From assembly GCA_905250885.1 (NCBI GenBank), contig CAJNOQ010000839.1, forward strand, positions 1 to 40,206: a stretch of 40,206 nucleotides of DNA, written 5' to 3'. A program made the position numbers and the translations under genes. Below, piece by piece: positions 1-10,478 of the stretch. The DNA comes from Didymodactylos carnosus. Its lineage: Eukaryota > Rotifera > Eurotatoria > Philodinida > Philodinidae. Positions within the stretch are counted from its first letter, which is position 1. Every line of letters starts with the position of its first letter. The notes below the pieces were generated by a model that searched no databases, was not told the DNA's origin, and saw only the letters and a list, made by a program, of their open reading frames with translations.

Positions 1-134
1 GATTTTCCAGAAGACCGGTCTTTGAAGGCCTAGCAGCAGCATTCATGGTGATATTCGGAATCAGCATCGTCGACTACCTATAGTCCACTCGGTTTCCTTG
101 AAAAAGCGATTTATCAGTTGGGGTACTTCCCTCG
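1..134. mobile_element. Foldback element, right end only (cut by window start)
   Basis: The sequence aligns by eye with the right arm of the element at 2202-2797: both carry a pyrimidine-rich stretch, a block around ATCAGCAT-GTCGA, an AAAAAGCGA-TTATCAG-type block, and end in CCTCG followed by TAA. The end at 134 is followed by TAA (135-137), as in the copy at 24291-24893. The left part lies outside the window. No coding sequence is present. Confidence 0.7.
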
Positions 135-216
135 TAAGTAGAACATTGGGTCATATGAGAAGATTGAAGATCTGTCCTTGGAAAAATGAATCAGGAGGAA
201 GTTTTCCTCTAGAAAA

Positions 217-331
217 TGAGTCGAAGTGACTAGAGATGACTCGAGTCAATTTTTGATGCGACTCGGACTCGGACCTCGATTCGAAGTCTACTAACTCGGA
301 CTCGACTCAGACTCGAAAAAGTGGTGACTCG
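217..331. repeat. Short-word array, word GACTCG/CGAGTC
   Basis: The hexamer GACTCG or its reverse complement, or one-base variants, occurs about ten times in 115 bases in both orientations, including the palindrome GACTCGAGTC near 238. Spacing is irregular, so this is not a simple tandem repeat. The flanks up to the next gene (332-510) hold only an AGCGATCGCT palindrome and no recognisable feature. Confidence 0.7.
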
Positions 332-510
332 CCCATCTCTGGTTCGCTGTAAGACTCGCAAAATAAGACGCGATTTTTAGCGATCGCTATTTTTCGCGCT
401 CATACGGAATTTTAGTATCTAAAGATCAGATGTTTACCCTGTATGCCTATGTGTTCTTCAGCTCCAAGATGAGTTGATCTATGGAAGATACTTTATTGTT
501 TTGAAGTGTA

Positions 511-2075
511 ATGATGGACGCCGTCTTTTTGAACACATCACGTAACAGTCCTTTATTAATTTATCAAAGTTATTCGTATATTAGAGATGGGTCCTACAAA
601 AATAAAACCTATTGGAAGTGTGAAAAATCGAGAAATCCCAAAATAAAATGTCATGCACGAATACACACCGACTCAGTCACGAATGAAGTTTTATTTGTAA
701 GTGGAGAAATACATCAACATGGTGAAAATACATCAGAGTTGGAAATAAGGAAGTTTTACAATGATTTAAGACAATGTTCAACAACTGATGAGCTCTTGAG
801 TGATTTTGTAACCAGTTCTACGTCAAAATTCTCTGTAGAAGCACGAGAAAAGTTAACAAAAATCAAACATATCAAACAGTTGGTACATTATCATCGGAAA
901 AAGAAAACAAAAGATTTTCCTTTGGAACAAAGCAAAACATTGAAAGATGATAAGTTTTTGTATTATGATTCGGGGGAAGAATTAGAACACCGTCTAATGA
1001 TATTTAGTACAGACAAGAAGTTAAATTTATTGAAAGATTCGTTGGATTTTCATATGGACAGTAGCCAAAAAAGTGTGCCTGATCTGTTTGCCAAATTTTG
1101 TATTTTATATGTCAATCATCAAGGCCATTTTACTCCAGTTCTATTCGCTCTATTAGAGAATAAATCATGTTATGATCTCCTTTTTAGACAGATATTAGTC
1201 TTGATACCTAATTGGAATCCCTTACTGTTCATATCTGATTTTGAGAGCGAGTCGATTGGATGTGTTAAAAATATATTTCCTGAAATTAACGTATCAGGAT
1301 TACATTTTCATTACAAACAAGTTATAATGAGAGAGTTTGAAGTAAGTAACATGATGCAACCGTTTCGAGATCGACGGGTTGTATAGTTTTGGCATGTGTA
1401 GATCTCAGAGTGTTCCATACAAGTATGTTTATCAAATATATTTTTCAAACAGATCATAAAGAAGAGAGATCAGTTGATCTGAAAAGTACTTCGACTATAA
1501 CGATCATTCCCTATGGAAAATTTTGTTGATGATTCGCTGCTGTCTGTGTTTATTTTAGCAAAGTTTTTGGTGTAAACTAGCTTCACAGCATGGCTGAGTG
1601 ATTTCCAAATAGTTTATGCCTCTTTTTTTTAATGATAATAATTTAATAAAAAAGGATTAATATGTCAACATGTTAATTCTATCTATTCTAGGCACGGAAA
1701 AATGAAGCTCAACCGGATGCATCTGGTAACATGCATAAATTTATACAATTAGCATGTATACCACGCCAAGAAGTGATTGAAGGATTTTGTCAACTCGAAC
1801 TTGAAAATAAAGCGTATGTTCAGTTTCTTACTTACTTCCATCAAACATTTGTTAGTGCACAAGCAATATTTCCCATTGATTTTTGGAACATTCATGATAG
1901 TCCTATAGATTCATTAAAAACGTCAAATGATATTGAATACTGGCACGACTTTTTTCAAAATAGCATGAATGACAAAGACTATACTTCGTTGCAGCTGTTT
2001 ACACAGAAATTACAAGAACTCGAGCGTTTGTCAAATACAACATTTCCACAAGCCACCAATGAATTATCTAAATGA
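511..2075 (+). CDS. FLYWCH zinc-finger protein with MULE-transposase-like region
   Basis: Two exons, 511-1341 and 1692-2075, joined in phase 0 across a 350-bp intron (donor GTAAGT, acceptor TTCTAG), give about 404 residues. Residues 5-70 form a FLYWCH zinc finger: Y34-W35-x-C37, C47 and H68-x-H70 are the expected aromatic residues and zinc ligands. Residues about 190-277 resemble the core of MULE-type transposases (an SDFES motif, then a FP..N..GLHFHYKQ motif), with the catalytic-region layout but no full DDE set visible. Exon 2 continues the helical tail. FLYWCH domains bind DNA or protein; related FLYWCH/MULE proteins come from Mutator-like elements. The start could be either of two adjacent ATGs. 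A polyadenylation signal AATAAA lies at 2104-2109. Whether it is a domesticated gene or a transposon remnant cannot be told; the reading frame is intact. Confidence 0.8.
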
Positions 2076-2201
2076 TACACAACACTTGAGTGCTCAAGAA
2101 AGGAATAAATAGAGCTGACATTATTATGAAATGTAGACGCACCTTTAGTTTGAATTTAAGGAAGAAAGAAATTATATTTTAAAAAATAAAAATACTTCGA
2201 A

Positions 2202-2797
2202 CGAAGGAACTGCCCTAACTGTCAAATCGCTTTTTGGGTGAAATCTTGTGGTTATCGACTATGCTGATTCCGAATATAACAATCATTTTGGCCGATAGGT
2301 CTTCAGAGACCAGATTTTTGGAAAACCAGTTTTTCAAAACTCCTAAAAATATAACCAGAAGCTTTGTTAATAAGGCAGGATTGTAGCCCGCCGATTTCTA
2401 ATTAAAATGAGACCCCTCCAAGTTCTACACGATCTTTCTTTGCAAAGTTATAGAGTTTTGAAAGAAAAATCCTAAATGTTCATTGTCAGCTCAAAGGTAC
2501 AGAAATAAGAAGAAATTAATTTAGGGCTTTTCTCGTAAACTCTACAACTTTGCAAAGAAAGACCGTGTAGAACTCGGAGAGGTCTCATTTTCATCAGAAA
2601 TCTGCGGGCTGCAATCCTGCCTCATTAACAAAAGTTTTACTTAGTTTTTAGAGTTTCTGAAAATCTGATTTTCCAGAAATCCGGCCTCTATAGATCTATC
2701 GGCCAAAATGATTGTTATATTCATAATCAGCATAGTCGATAACCTATAACCCACTAGGTTTCACCCAAAAAGCGACTTGACAGTTAGGACGGCCTCG
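2202..2797. mobile_element. 596-bp foldback (palindromic) element with TAA-type flank
   Basis: Two arms of about 270 bp are reverse complements with moderate divergence around a short centre near 2500. The left end reads CGAAGGAACTGCCCTAACTG and the right end is its approximate complement ending CCTCG. The flanks are GAA (2199-2201) and TAA (2798-2800), a decayed match to the clean TAA duplication of the 24291-24893 copy. The inner arms carry the conserved core (TCTCATTTT and TTTGCAAAG blocks) shared with other foldbacks here. There is no open frame, so it is non-autonomous. The 3-bp TWA-like duplication suggests PIF/Harbinger-type mobilisation (inference). Confidence 0.8.
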
Positions 2798-2869
2798 TAA
2801 GATTACAGTTTTAATTGAGATATTCTTCACTCGAGTAGAAGGTTTTCTTTTTTGAATACCTAATACTCA

Positions 2870-2962
2870 CGGGGGAACATCGCCAACTGTCCAACTCCGA
2901 TTTCAACGATCTTTTGCTGATAGATAATATACAGTGTCCTGGAGATAACTCTAAAACGATTT
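2870..2962. mobile_element. Solo left end of a related foldback element
   Basis: A terminus of the form CGGGGGAAC...GCC followed by CAACTCCGATTTC matches the left end of the element at 24291. No matching right end was recognised downstream, so this is a truncated copy or one whose partner has decayed. The following bases to about 3195 hold nothing I recognise. Confidence 0.45.
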
Positions 2963-3197
2963 GGGTGTATGACTCTTCTTTTAAAAGTTAAGAATTTTTC
3001 TATTTTCTCGGCCTAGACCCCTAAACGGCACTGACAGATTTTACAAACCTAACTAGTTTTTCTGTTAACGGACGGAGACTTGATTTATACTGCATTCGAT
3101 TCTTCTTTGTACGAGCAAAACAAGTATGAAGAGCTATTTTTAAAATTCGTTTTTATTGCTGATAAAATGAATTTTTTCTGAATAAGAGGCGAAAAAA

Positions 3198-3517
3198 TTG
3201 TAATTGTGCTCGTAATTCTCAATTTTCTTTTATCAGAACTGAACTTTTATGCAATAAAACTATCATATTCGGAATCAGGATCAAAAAATGAATCTACTGA
3301 TGTGTGTTTCTATCCTATTCGACTGCTTTAATTTTTTTCGAATTTTCGCGTTGAAAAATTATAGAGATTTTCTCAAAAAAACTGAGAATCAACTAAAAAG
3401 TTCGGAATAAACATTAGTAGATTCATTTTTTGATCCTGATTCTGAATATGATAGTTTTATTGCATAAAAGTTCAGTTCTGATAAAAGAAAATTGAGAATT
3501 ACGGACACAATTGCAAT
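3198..3517. repeat. Inverted repeat, about 106-bp arms, about 107-bp loop
   Basis: Left arm 3198-3303 and right arm 3411-3517 are nearly perfect reverse complements (a few mismatches). The loop is AT-rich and non-coding. It looks like a small non-autonomous hairpin element. No flanking duplication was identified. Confidence 0.85.
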
Positions 3518-3702
3518 GTTTTCATTTGGAAAAGAAGCTCAGAATCGGAAAAATTCCGATAAATCGGATGACTTGGCAACCCTGGTTCTAATACTTGTTT
3601 TAGGATTACGCCGTTTGCAATCTTGTTCAGATCGATGCGGTATCTTGCGCTTCAATGTTTATGTGACTGGTTTCTTATCGGGACCGGCCGATCATGTTCT
3701 AA

Positions 3703-3960
3703 ATGATTGACGAAAGCATCTGTCCAGATTGGCGGACCATCTGGAACACGATCTACCAGATCATCAACCAATTCATTCGGAAGTATGGTTTAAACAACAA
3801 TTATAACCGCCATATCCTGCTCTTTGAGTACTTGAAGCACTTGGCAACTAAGGTGCCGCTAATGCAGAAATCAAGTGGGAAAGCTTTTGGATTTCCAAAC
3901 TCATATTCTGATTCGCCGAACGCTGCTGATCACGAATCTGATCTTATTTTTTCGATTTGA
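3703..3960 (+). other. Unrecognised 85-codon open frame with unusual base use
   Basis: The frame reads MIDESICPDWRTIWNTIYQI onward and uses C or G at third positions far more than the neighbouring genes (ATC, CTG, GCC, AAC). I do not recognise a family. It has no clear splice sites and lies between two inverted repeats, so it may be a captured gene fragment or chance. Bases 3518-3702 hold nothing recognisable. Confidence 0.25.
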
Positions 3961-3989
3961 CCGAGTTTACATGCAGAAAACCTCCAAAT

Positions 3990-4480
3990 ACTGTGACAGC
4001 GTCAAAAACCTCGAAAAACCGATTTTTCAAAAAAGTCGATGCGCATTCAGATACGATGCCCCGCGTAGATAATGGGTTTCCGAAGGGTTCTGAGAGATTT
4101 CAAGAGAGCCGGTTTTCCAGTAAACCTCGTCATTACTGTGCGACCCTTCATGAGGCATCACATCTGAATGCGCATCGCGTTCTGAGTAAAATGAGATCTT
4201 CCCGGACTTTCCAGCGTCTTTCTAGGCTGAATTATTGGCAAATCTCTTAAAGGATTTCGGGTCAGCCGGATCTCTGAAAGTAAAATGGTCTTATCTCAGC
4301 CTGGATATGTGCTAGAAGGCTCGAGGACGTCTCATTTTGCTCAGAATTTGACGCTCTGTCCATATGATGCGCTTGAGTCGAAAAAGATTTCCGAAAGGCT
4401 TTTGAAGGTTTCTCGGATTTCTGGTTTTTTGGAAGACCTACTTGGGAAACTCCAAACCTCTCAAAGGCATTTCTAACGTG
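3990..4480. repeat. Degenerate palindromic element centred near 4260
   Basis: Blocks on the left (a GATGCGCATTCAGAT-type stretch at 4037 with an inverted match at 4153, and TGAGTAAAATGAGATCTTCC at 4181) pair with the right side (a GACGTCTCATTTTGCTCAG stretch at 4327, and TCAGCCTGGA near 4296). Pairing is imperfect. The TCTCATTTT block matches the core of the foldbacks at 2202 and 24291, so this is probably an older member of the same superfamily. Open frames crossing it are products of the repeat. Confidence 0.45.
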
Positions 4481-5004
4481 TTTAGCATTGCTTTTCACGT
4501 AGAAAAGCATAACAGCCGGTCTCTAGGTGGAAATATCACTGAGCTATGGGCTCATCATCTGAAAGATTTTTCGAAAAACTCGCACTTTTTCAGTCTTTTC
4601 CTAATTTCTCCTACAAGGAAAAATGTTTTGGAAAAAACGACACATACTTTTGTGAAGCAAGGCAAGGCGAATCTTCATGTGTATGAAAGAAGTCTCTAGC
4701 CCTCATAGCAAAAAACTAGATGGCATTGCGCGGTGTGAACCTCAAGGTTCGAGTGATTAATGTTTGATCAGCTACAAGAGTTTAAGACTTGAAGAAAAGT
4801 CATCGAATGACAAGTGTCTAGATGTGCTTCACGATGCTGAATCCAAAAATCGCACCGGTGAGATCGAAAAATGAAAAGATCAGGAGATAATCGGGGTTTT
4901 AATTAATAATTAAATACTTAAGACCGGCTGTGTAAGTTAAGATGCAAGACTGATTGGGGGAAATTTGCTCGAATGAAGTTTTCTCGAACAGAATTTCCTC
5001 AAAT
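4481..5004. other. Intergenic, nothing recognised
   Basis: Moderately AT-rich sequence with short open frames lacking family motifs. The end (about 4960-5004) has runs of CTCGAA-type words leading into the inverted-repeat element at 5005. Confidence 0.5.
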
Positions 5005-5325
5005 GGAAACCTCCTCGAATTTTCCAAACAGAAATTATCAATATTATTTGAAGTGTACAGAACATATCAAAGATGAACACAAAAAATTACTTTAGCTACC
5101 AACAAGATAACTGAACCTATCTCAGTTATCTATCAATGAAACTGCTTTATTTGAAACATAAAATTTATAAATGGATAATACGAGCTATAATAGCTATTTT
5201 ATTGTTTGTTGTTCTATATTGGGATGAGGATATTTAATCCAGTAAGGGTTTTGATTTAGAAGTTGTAGAAAAACGCTACAAGTAATATTGATAATTTCTG
5301 TTTGAAAAATTCGAGGAGGTTTTTT
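5005..5325. mobile_element. MITE-like element with 46-bp terminal inverted repeats
   Basis: Left repeat 5005-5050 and right repeat 5279-5325 are reverse complements with few differences (shared core ACAGAAATTATCAATATTA). The 230-bp interior is AT-rich. A 33-codon frame at 5136-5237 encodes one hydrophobic helix (WIIRAIIAILLFVVLYW), which may be chance. Target duplication is not clear. Confidence 0.7.
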
Positions 5326-5428
5326 CTTCTATCAGAAATCCATGACTTAAAAAACGTCAGAGTTAAATGATATCATTTTAGTCAGACATACGTTTACCAC
5401 ACTCACATATTTCTTTTTTGATATTTAG

Positions 5429-7384
5429 TGCCGTCTGGTCTACATTTGAGATGGTCTGAAAATATCTTCAATATGATTGATACGAGTCCATTACATTCTA
5501 TGTTCAATAATACGTCATATCCAGGAGAAATATCCTCAAATACTTCAGTTGAACATAGTATCACATTAAGAAAAGGTATTAGTTCATTAATCAGTCAAAT
5601 TGTCATTATCTGGTTATCATGTATTGATGGAGTTTGTTTTCTGCTTTTTATTGTTTATCTAATTCATAAATATAGCAATGATTCAAATAAGAATAAAGCT
5701 AAAGATACTGATATAGCAACTACAGATGATGATAGTCTACCACCAGCGATGAAACTAAATAGAGATGAAAGTACCGTAGTATCACGAAGAGTTGGTCTTC
5801 GTTCTCCAGCTATCACATCGGGAAGATCAACGCAGCTAATTTTCAGCCGGTGGAAAAATCGATTAGGTATAAATATCTATCTATCTATTTGACCAGTCAC
5901 CATTTGGTGCAATGGGCAATAAAAATGCATCCCATTCGTTTTTGTTTCTTGCCAACTGTATAGCTTCATCGTAAATCAATCCCATTTCCTTTAAGTCTCT
6001 AGTAATTGTTTCTCTCCATGATGTTGGTGGTCTTCCCATTCTTGTTTCTCCTCCTTGTGGTTCCCATTGTAATATCTGTTTAGCGAGCCTATCCCTGTCC
6101 ATTCTTATTAGATGCCCGAACCAACGTAGTCGTTGCTTTTTCATAGTTTGCACAACGGCTGGTAACTTAACTCTTTCTCTTATTTCTGCATTTGATACCT
6201 TGTGCGTCCAGTTGATTTTTAAAATTTTCCTCAAACATATGTAATCAAAAGAATTTATTTTTCTTCTTGTTGTTTGGTTAGCTGCCGGGTTTCACTACTA
6301 TATATGGGCACTGCTATTACATTTGCTCTGTACAGTTATATCTTTGTTTTCAATGGGATACCTTTATTTTGCCATACTTTGTTTAGTGCTTTCAGTGCAT
6401 ATGCTGCTTTAGCTATTCTATTGTTTATCTCTATCATGATGTCACCGCTCTGAGATATTTTGCTGCCCAAATACATAAACTCCTGCGCCTGTGCCAATTT
6501 ATTGTTATTAACCATAATCTCTACATCATCTCCAAACTTGTTTTCATTTATCGCCATAATATTTGTTTTCTTTGCATTTATTTTTAACCCTATTGATTTA
6601 CTATGAGTATCTATACGATCTGTTTTTTCTTGCATTTTCTGTGTATTATCAGCTATAAGTACGATATCGTCTGCAAAATTCAAATCTTCTATTTCCTGTT
6701 TATAATTCAATTTAACTCCTAACTTTTGATCTTTCAGAGCTTTTTGAAGTACCCGATCAATCGCAATAATAAACAGTAAAGGTGAAAGAATACATCTTTG
6801 TCTAACTCCCGTCTTGATCTTAAATCATGCAGTATTCTCTTCTTCATTTACTTTCACACACGACTCAGCATCTTCATATAAGTTTTGGATGATTTCTATG
6901 ATTTTTGTTGGTATACCGTAAGACTTTAGAATTTTCCATAACGATTCCTGATGTACTGAATCAAATGCTTTTTCAAAGTCAATAAAATTCAAAATAATAC
7001 CATATCTTTTGTTTATTGATTTTTCTATAATTCTTCTTAGGTTGAAAATTTGATCGCTACACCTTCTATTTGGTCTAAAGCCGGCTTGTTCTTCACGTAA
7101 AACTTTCTCTATTGCTGATCTTATTCTATCTGCTAATATTCCACAAAGCACTTTCCCAGGTATTGACAGTAGCGTTATACCTCTCCAATTATTAGGATCA
7201 CGTAAATCACCTTTCTTTGACAACTTTACAATAATACCACGTTTAGGTATAAATATAAAAGGAACATTGTAACCTTATAATATACTTTATTTGTTAAAAA
7301 CATAAAAGCAAGCTGTTTTATTGGATAACAGATCGTTATTACTTAGCATTATGTGTGTTGCAAATCAAGCATCTTTCGAAATAA
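5429..7384 (+). CDS. Single-pass membrane protein gene, 3' part, intron split by a LINE
   Basis: Exon 5429-5866 follows a strong acceptor (TTTTTTGATATTTAG) and ends at donor G|GTATAA. It encodes about 145 residues: a Ser/Asn-rich segment with N-glycosylation-type sequons, one transmembrane helix (IVIIWLSCIDGVCFLLFIVYL) and a charged tail. No family was recognised. A retrotransposon lies in the intron, flanked by a 14-bp target duplication that contains the donor. Removing it leaves an 85-bp intron ending in GATAACAG at 7331. A final exon 7332-7384 then continues in phase for 17 codons to TAA. The last exon is my inference from phase and intron length. The 5' exons were not found. The LINE is antisense to the gene. 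Confidence 0.5.
5877..7242 (-). mobile_element. 5'-truncated non-LTR retrotransposon (reverse transcriptase relic)
   Basis: Read on the minus strand, the frame starts inside the reverse-transcriptase domain (GIIVKLSKKGDL, NNWRGITLLS), continues through EEQAGFRPNRRCSDQIF and INFIDFEKAFD-like motifs, the catalytic LNFADDIVLI motif, and the C-terminal RLRWFGHLIRM / GRPPTSWRETI tail. This tail is typical of Nimb/I- or RTE-like elements; the clade is not assigned. Damage: a TGA replaces a tryptophan codon at about 6819, a TAA lies at 6336-6338, and a frameshift follows near 6265. The 3' end is a TAGA-type microsatellite (5877-5892). Perfect 14-bp direct repeats TTAGGTATAAATAT flank it (5863-5876 and 7243-7256), so insertion was by target-primed reverse transcription. 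The endonuclease and N-terminal parts are absent. Confidence 0.9.
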
Positions 7385-7544
7385 TTGAGAAAAAAAAACT
7401 GAATAATAGATCAATGTTATAACAAATAAGTATCATAGTATATTGTAAAAATTTTCACCGGCATGTATCTATAAATTAATTATCATCAAACTAAAGCTAT
7501 ATCAAAACTTGTGCAAAATATATGTTATCTAAATTTATTTTAGA

Positions 7545-7766
7545 TTAATAGCGTCTACGCATGGGAACATATCGGGGTGGAAATGGTACCAATGGACGCG
7601 AATCAACACCAATTACAGGTGATGGCATTGTTTGAAATAAAGATAAATTAGTACTTGAGAGTAAATTTGTTGTTAACCCAAAGCCAATTGGAGTGCCTGG
7701 TACAATTACTCGTTGTGGTACGTAGAATGGAGGCATTAACACCGGAATACCACCGTTTGATGTCAT
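7545..7766 (-). CDS. Small proline-rich protein, function unknown
   Basis: A 73-codon frame begins at an ATG at 7766 and ends in TAA. It is rich in proline and hydrophobic residues (IPVLMPPFYVPQRVIVPGTP, PLVPFPPRYVPMRRRY) with a basic C-terminus. Codon use is like that of the other genes here. There is no signal peptide, membrane helix or known domain. It may be a complete small gene or the last exon of a longer one, but no acceptor lies immediately upstream of the ATG. The strand opposite has no competing frame. Bases 7385-7544 hold nothing recognisable. Confidence 0.45.
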   Translation of the reverse strand: MTSNGGIPVLMPPFYVPQRVIVPGTPIGFGLTTNLLSSTNLSLFQTMPSPVIGVDSRPLVPFPPRYVPMRRRY

Positions 7767-8989
7767 TGTATTGCAAAAAAATCAAATTTGTTAATATTAA
7801 CTAAAAATGTGTTATAAGTAGTATCTTTTGTTTGCGAAAGAAGAAGAAAAAAAAAAAGAAGAAAATACACGAGAATAAAAGCAGTGGGGCGTATTACAAA
7901 AATTATTGAAACTACTACGATATGTGTCTGTTCTTGCTTGATACGAATATTCTTCTTTTTTTTCTATCATCAAAAACATATAATAAATATTGCACGTTAC
8001 TTTATCGTATTAAGACAACTATTATTCAATGGATAATTATCTCCTCTACTATTTTTACTTGTTATGTCTTAGTTAAAAATTTGAGAAAGCTCTTAGACAA
8101 GTTCATTGATACACTAAGCTGTGAAATATTTTAAATAGTTCACAGTTTTCGGTACGTATCTCAATGTGCTTAGTACTATACTTCTCAAATTTCTAAATTT
8201 GTTGACGAAAATAATACTTATTAGAAAGAGATACCATTATTAAAATAGACTCTGATGCATTTGCTCTAGTGTTAGATGAAAATAATTTTATCTGTTAATT
8301 TTCGTTAATAAAATCAACCGTCAAAAATAAAATTAAATGAGCTTTAGATGTAGAACATTTAGAAAATTAAAAGAATTTTCATTTCCCATTTTTAAACGTG
8401 AGCTTAATATTTATGTTATTATCTTAAAAATACGAATGACTGTCGGATATTCGAGACGTTTCTCTACACTATTTACTATGTTCCATCTATTTTTCTTATT
8501 ACTAAGAAAGATAGAATAGAGAAAAAAATGAGAAGAAAAGAATGATGCTTGTATGAGACATAGAATATTGTCCTAAAAAAATTTTGACAAAAAATGATGA
8601 TTTACATTGTAGAATGGTTTTATTATCAACTGATCCAGTCTTAGTTAATGAAAGGACGTGATTGCGATCTTTAAATCAAGTAAGAAATTACATTTTCAAT
8701 CATATTAGTCGAAATAAAGAGAATGTCTCCATCTGCTATCTTGTTTTCTTCTTTCTTCTTTTACTAGATCTTTTTGTTGTTATCACAATATGCGTAGCTC
8801 TTGTTTTCTTTATCGCCTATAATAATGGGGCTTGTTTCTCTTTCGGTGGATAGAGATAGTATAAAATTACTGATTTCTATCTCTTGCATATAAATAGCTT
8901 ATATTAGAGCGAATATCATACAAATAGATTGAAGTTTCAAAGAAAAACACGTTCATTCATCATTACATCAAGATAACGGCGAAAGATCG
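7767..8989. other. AT-rich intergenic stretch
   Basis: Several open frames of 60-70 codons are present on the plus strand. They are compositionally biased (Phe/Leu/Ile/Lys), have no family motif and no convincing splice signals. I see no gene, RNA gene or inverted repeat here. Confidence 0.5.
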
Positions 8990-10225
8990 TTAAGGGTACT
9001 CCTCCCCTTTTTTTGTCTTTCCGTAGAACTGCTGTGAAATAAAAACTAAAAGTCGCCAAGATCTCGTCTTTTCAGAACTGATTGGAAACTCAATGGAGCA
9101 CTTCTTCGTTTTTGTTTCAAGCTTTCACTATTACCGTTCACCAGTTTTTCAGAAAACTCGGTTTTTCATTGTGCCACATTACCACCCGCCTTCAATTTCA
9201 TCCGATCGAGTTCAAAATTTTATCAAAGATACTCAAGGTCATTCCGCAGAGGAAAATTTTTGGGAAATTTTTTGAGACCTTTCGTAGTTGAGTTATAGGG
9301 AAAATACTGAAAAACGTCTCAAAAACCAAGTTTTCCAATTTTAGAAACCCAGTAACTCGGTAAAGAAAGTCTAAAATAAAATTCCAAAAAATTACCGGTA
9401 TAATAGTGTCTTGAGTACCTATGGTAAAATTTTGAACTCGATCGGATGAAATTTAATACGGGTCGTAATGTGGCACAATGATGCCCGGTAGCAGAAAAAC
9501 AGCTTTCGAGAAAAAACGCATTTTGTCCATAGTAGGAGTACATCGGTTATTTTTTCGTATTTTTCAAAAATTCACAATAAATGTTTTGTATTTTCATAAA
9601 AACGATTTGCAACATTTTTCTAAAACGGCAGTTTTGTAGAGAAAACATTTCTCTACAAGATGATATATAATAGTTAATTTTAAAGTTCTTTCTTTCCTTT
9701 TAGACAGCGTTTTTCTCAAACCTACGGTCGGTTAATAACCGATACGCCTCTCTATCAAAAACGCTTTTTAAAGAAACCAGAAACCTTTAAAATTAACTAT
9801 TATATATCATCTTGTAGAGAAATGTTTTCTCTACAAAACTGCCGTTTTAGAAAAATGTTGCAAATCGTTTTTATGAAAATACAAAACATTTATTGTGAAT
9901 TTTTGAAAAATACGAAATAATAACCGATGCACTCCTAGTCCATAGGTCACTTTTTTCACAGCATTTGCCGCGATGCTTACATCTCCGCGAAAACCCATTG
10001 GAAAATTTTGTAAAACGTCTCATTGTGAAGAAAACACTTTCTTCTATCAGACTATGTTTAAGAAAAATTTTGCATATACAGAAAATGAGAGAAAAGTGTA
10101 TGAGTTTAGCGTAGTGAAACACAATCAAATGATATGACATATTTGCTCATGAAATAATTTTTTTCATTTTAAAATTCTCAGCAATTTATTCTGTACCGTA
10201 AAAGCAGCTGAATCGTGATGACAAA
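8990..10225. repeat. Foldback element copy A, with a nested hAT-like palindrome
   Basis: An inner pair of arms, 9146-9243 and 9408-9505, are reverse complements (shared block CATCCGATCGAGTTCAAAAT). The right side continues to 10225 and is an inverted copy of 13823-14525. The left end (8990-9016) carries the TAAGGGTACTCCTCC module also seen near 13711, 13968 and, inverted, 30619-30643. The element was split by the 405-bp palindrome at 9533-9937. Copy A also lacks about 195 bp present in the 14-kb copy (its 13946-14140). Open frames here are by-products. Confidence 0.8.
9533..9937. mobile_element. 405-bp palindromic hAT-like MITE with 8-bp target duplication
   Basis: The ends are TAGGAGTACATCGGTTAT and its complement (one mismatch). 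Arms of about 170 bp are almost perfect inverted copies around a short centre (about 9713-9767). Perfect 8-bp direct repeats GTCCATAG flank it at 9525-9532 and 9938-9945. This fits the hAT-superfamily duplication pattern nTnnnnAn, and the TIR starts TAG as many hAT ends do. The homologous uninterrupted site is at 14296-14303 (CTATGAGC on the plus strand). There is no coding capacity, so it would need a hAT transposase elsewhere. Confidence 0.9.
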
Positions 10226-10478
10226 CGAAATATGTCAATATCAGTTTCAAGTCTTTTGTAACACATTTTCCATTTTCACGCTATAATCAGAATGACCAGA
10301 ATGCGAATGTATGATAGGTCAGACATGTGATATCATACTGAACACTAGACAGACTCAGTTGCATCTTTAAGTTTAGGTAAGGGAATTCAGTAGAGAGAAA
10401 ACCTTTAGCAGACCAAATATTGTAGATTCTTCTATACAAATCCGTAGTAAAAATCTTAGACACTTCTTAACATTATCT

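Noticed and set aside
5136..5237. 33-codon frame with a hydrophobic helix as a first exon of the downstream gene
   Set aside because: It ends in a stop, has no donor site and lies between the terminal repeats of a MITE-like element.
9082..9291. Plus-strand frames in the foldback at 9.1 kb
   Set aside because: They correspond to one arm of an inverted repeat and match the antisense frame in the other arm.
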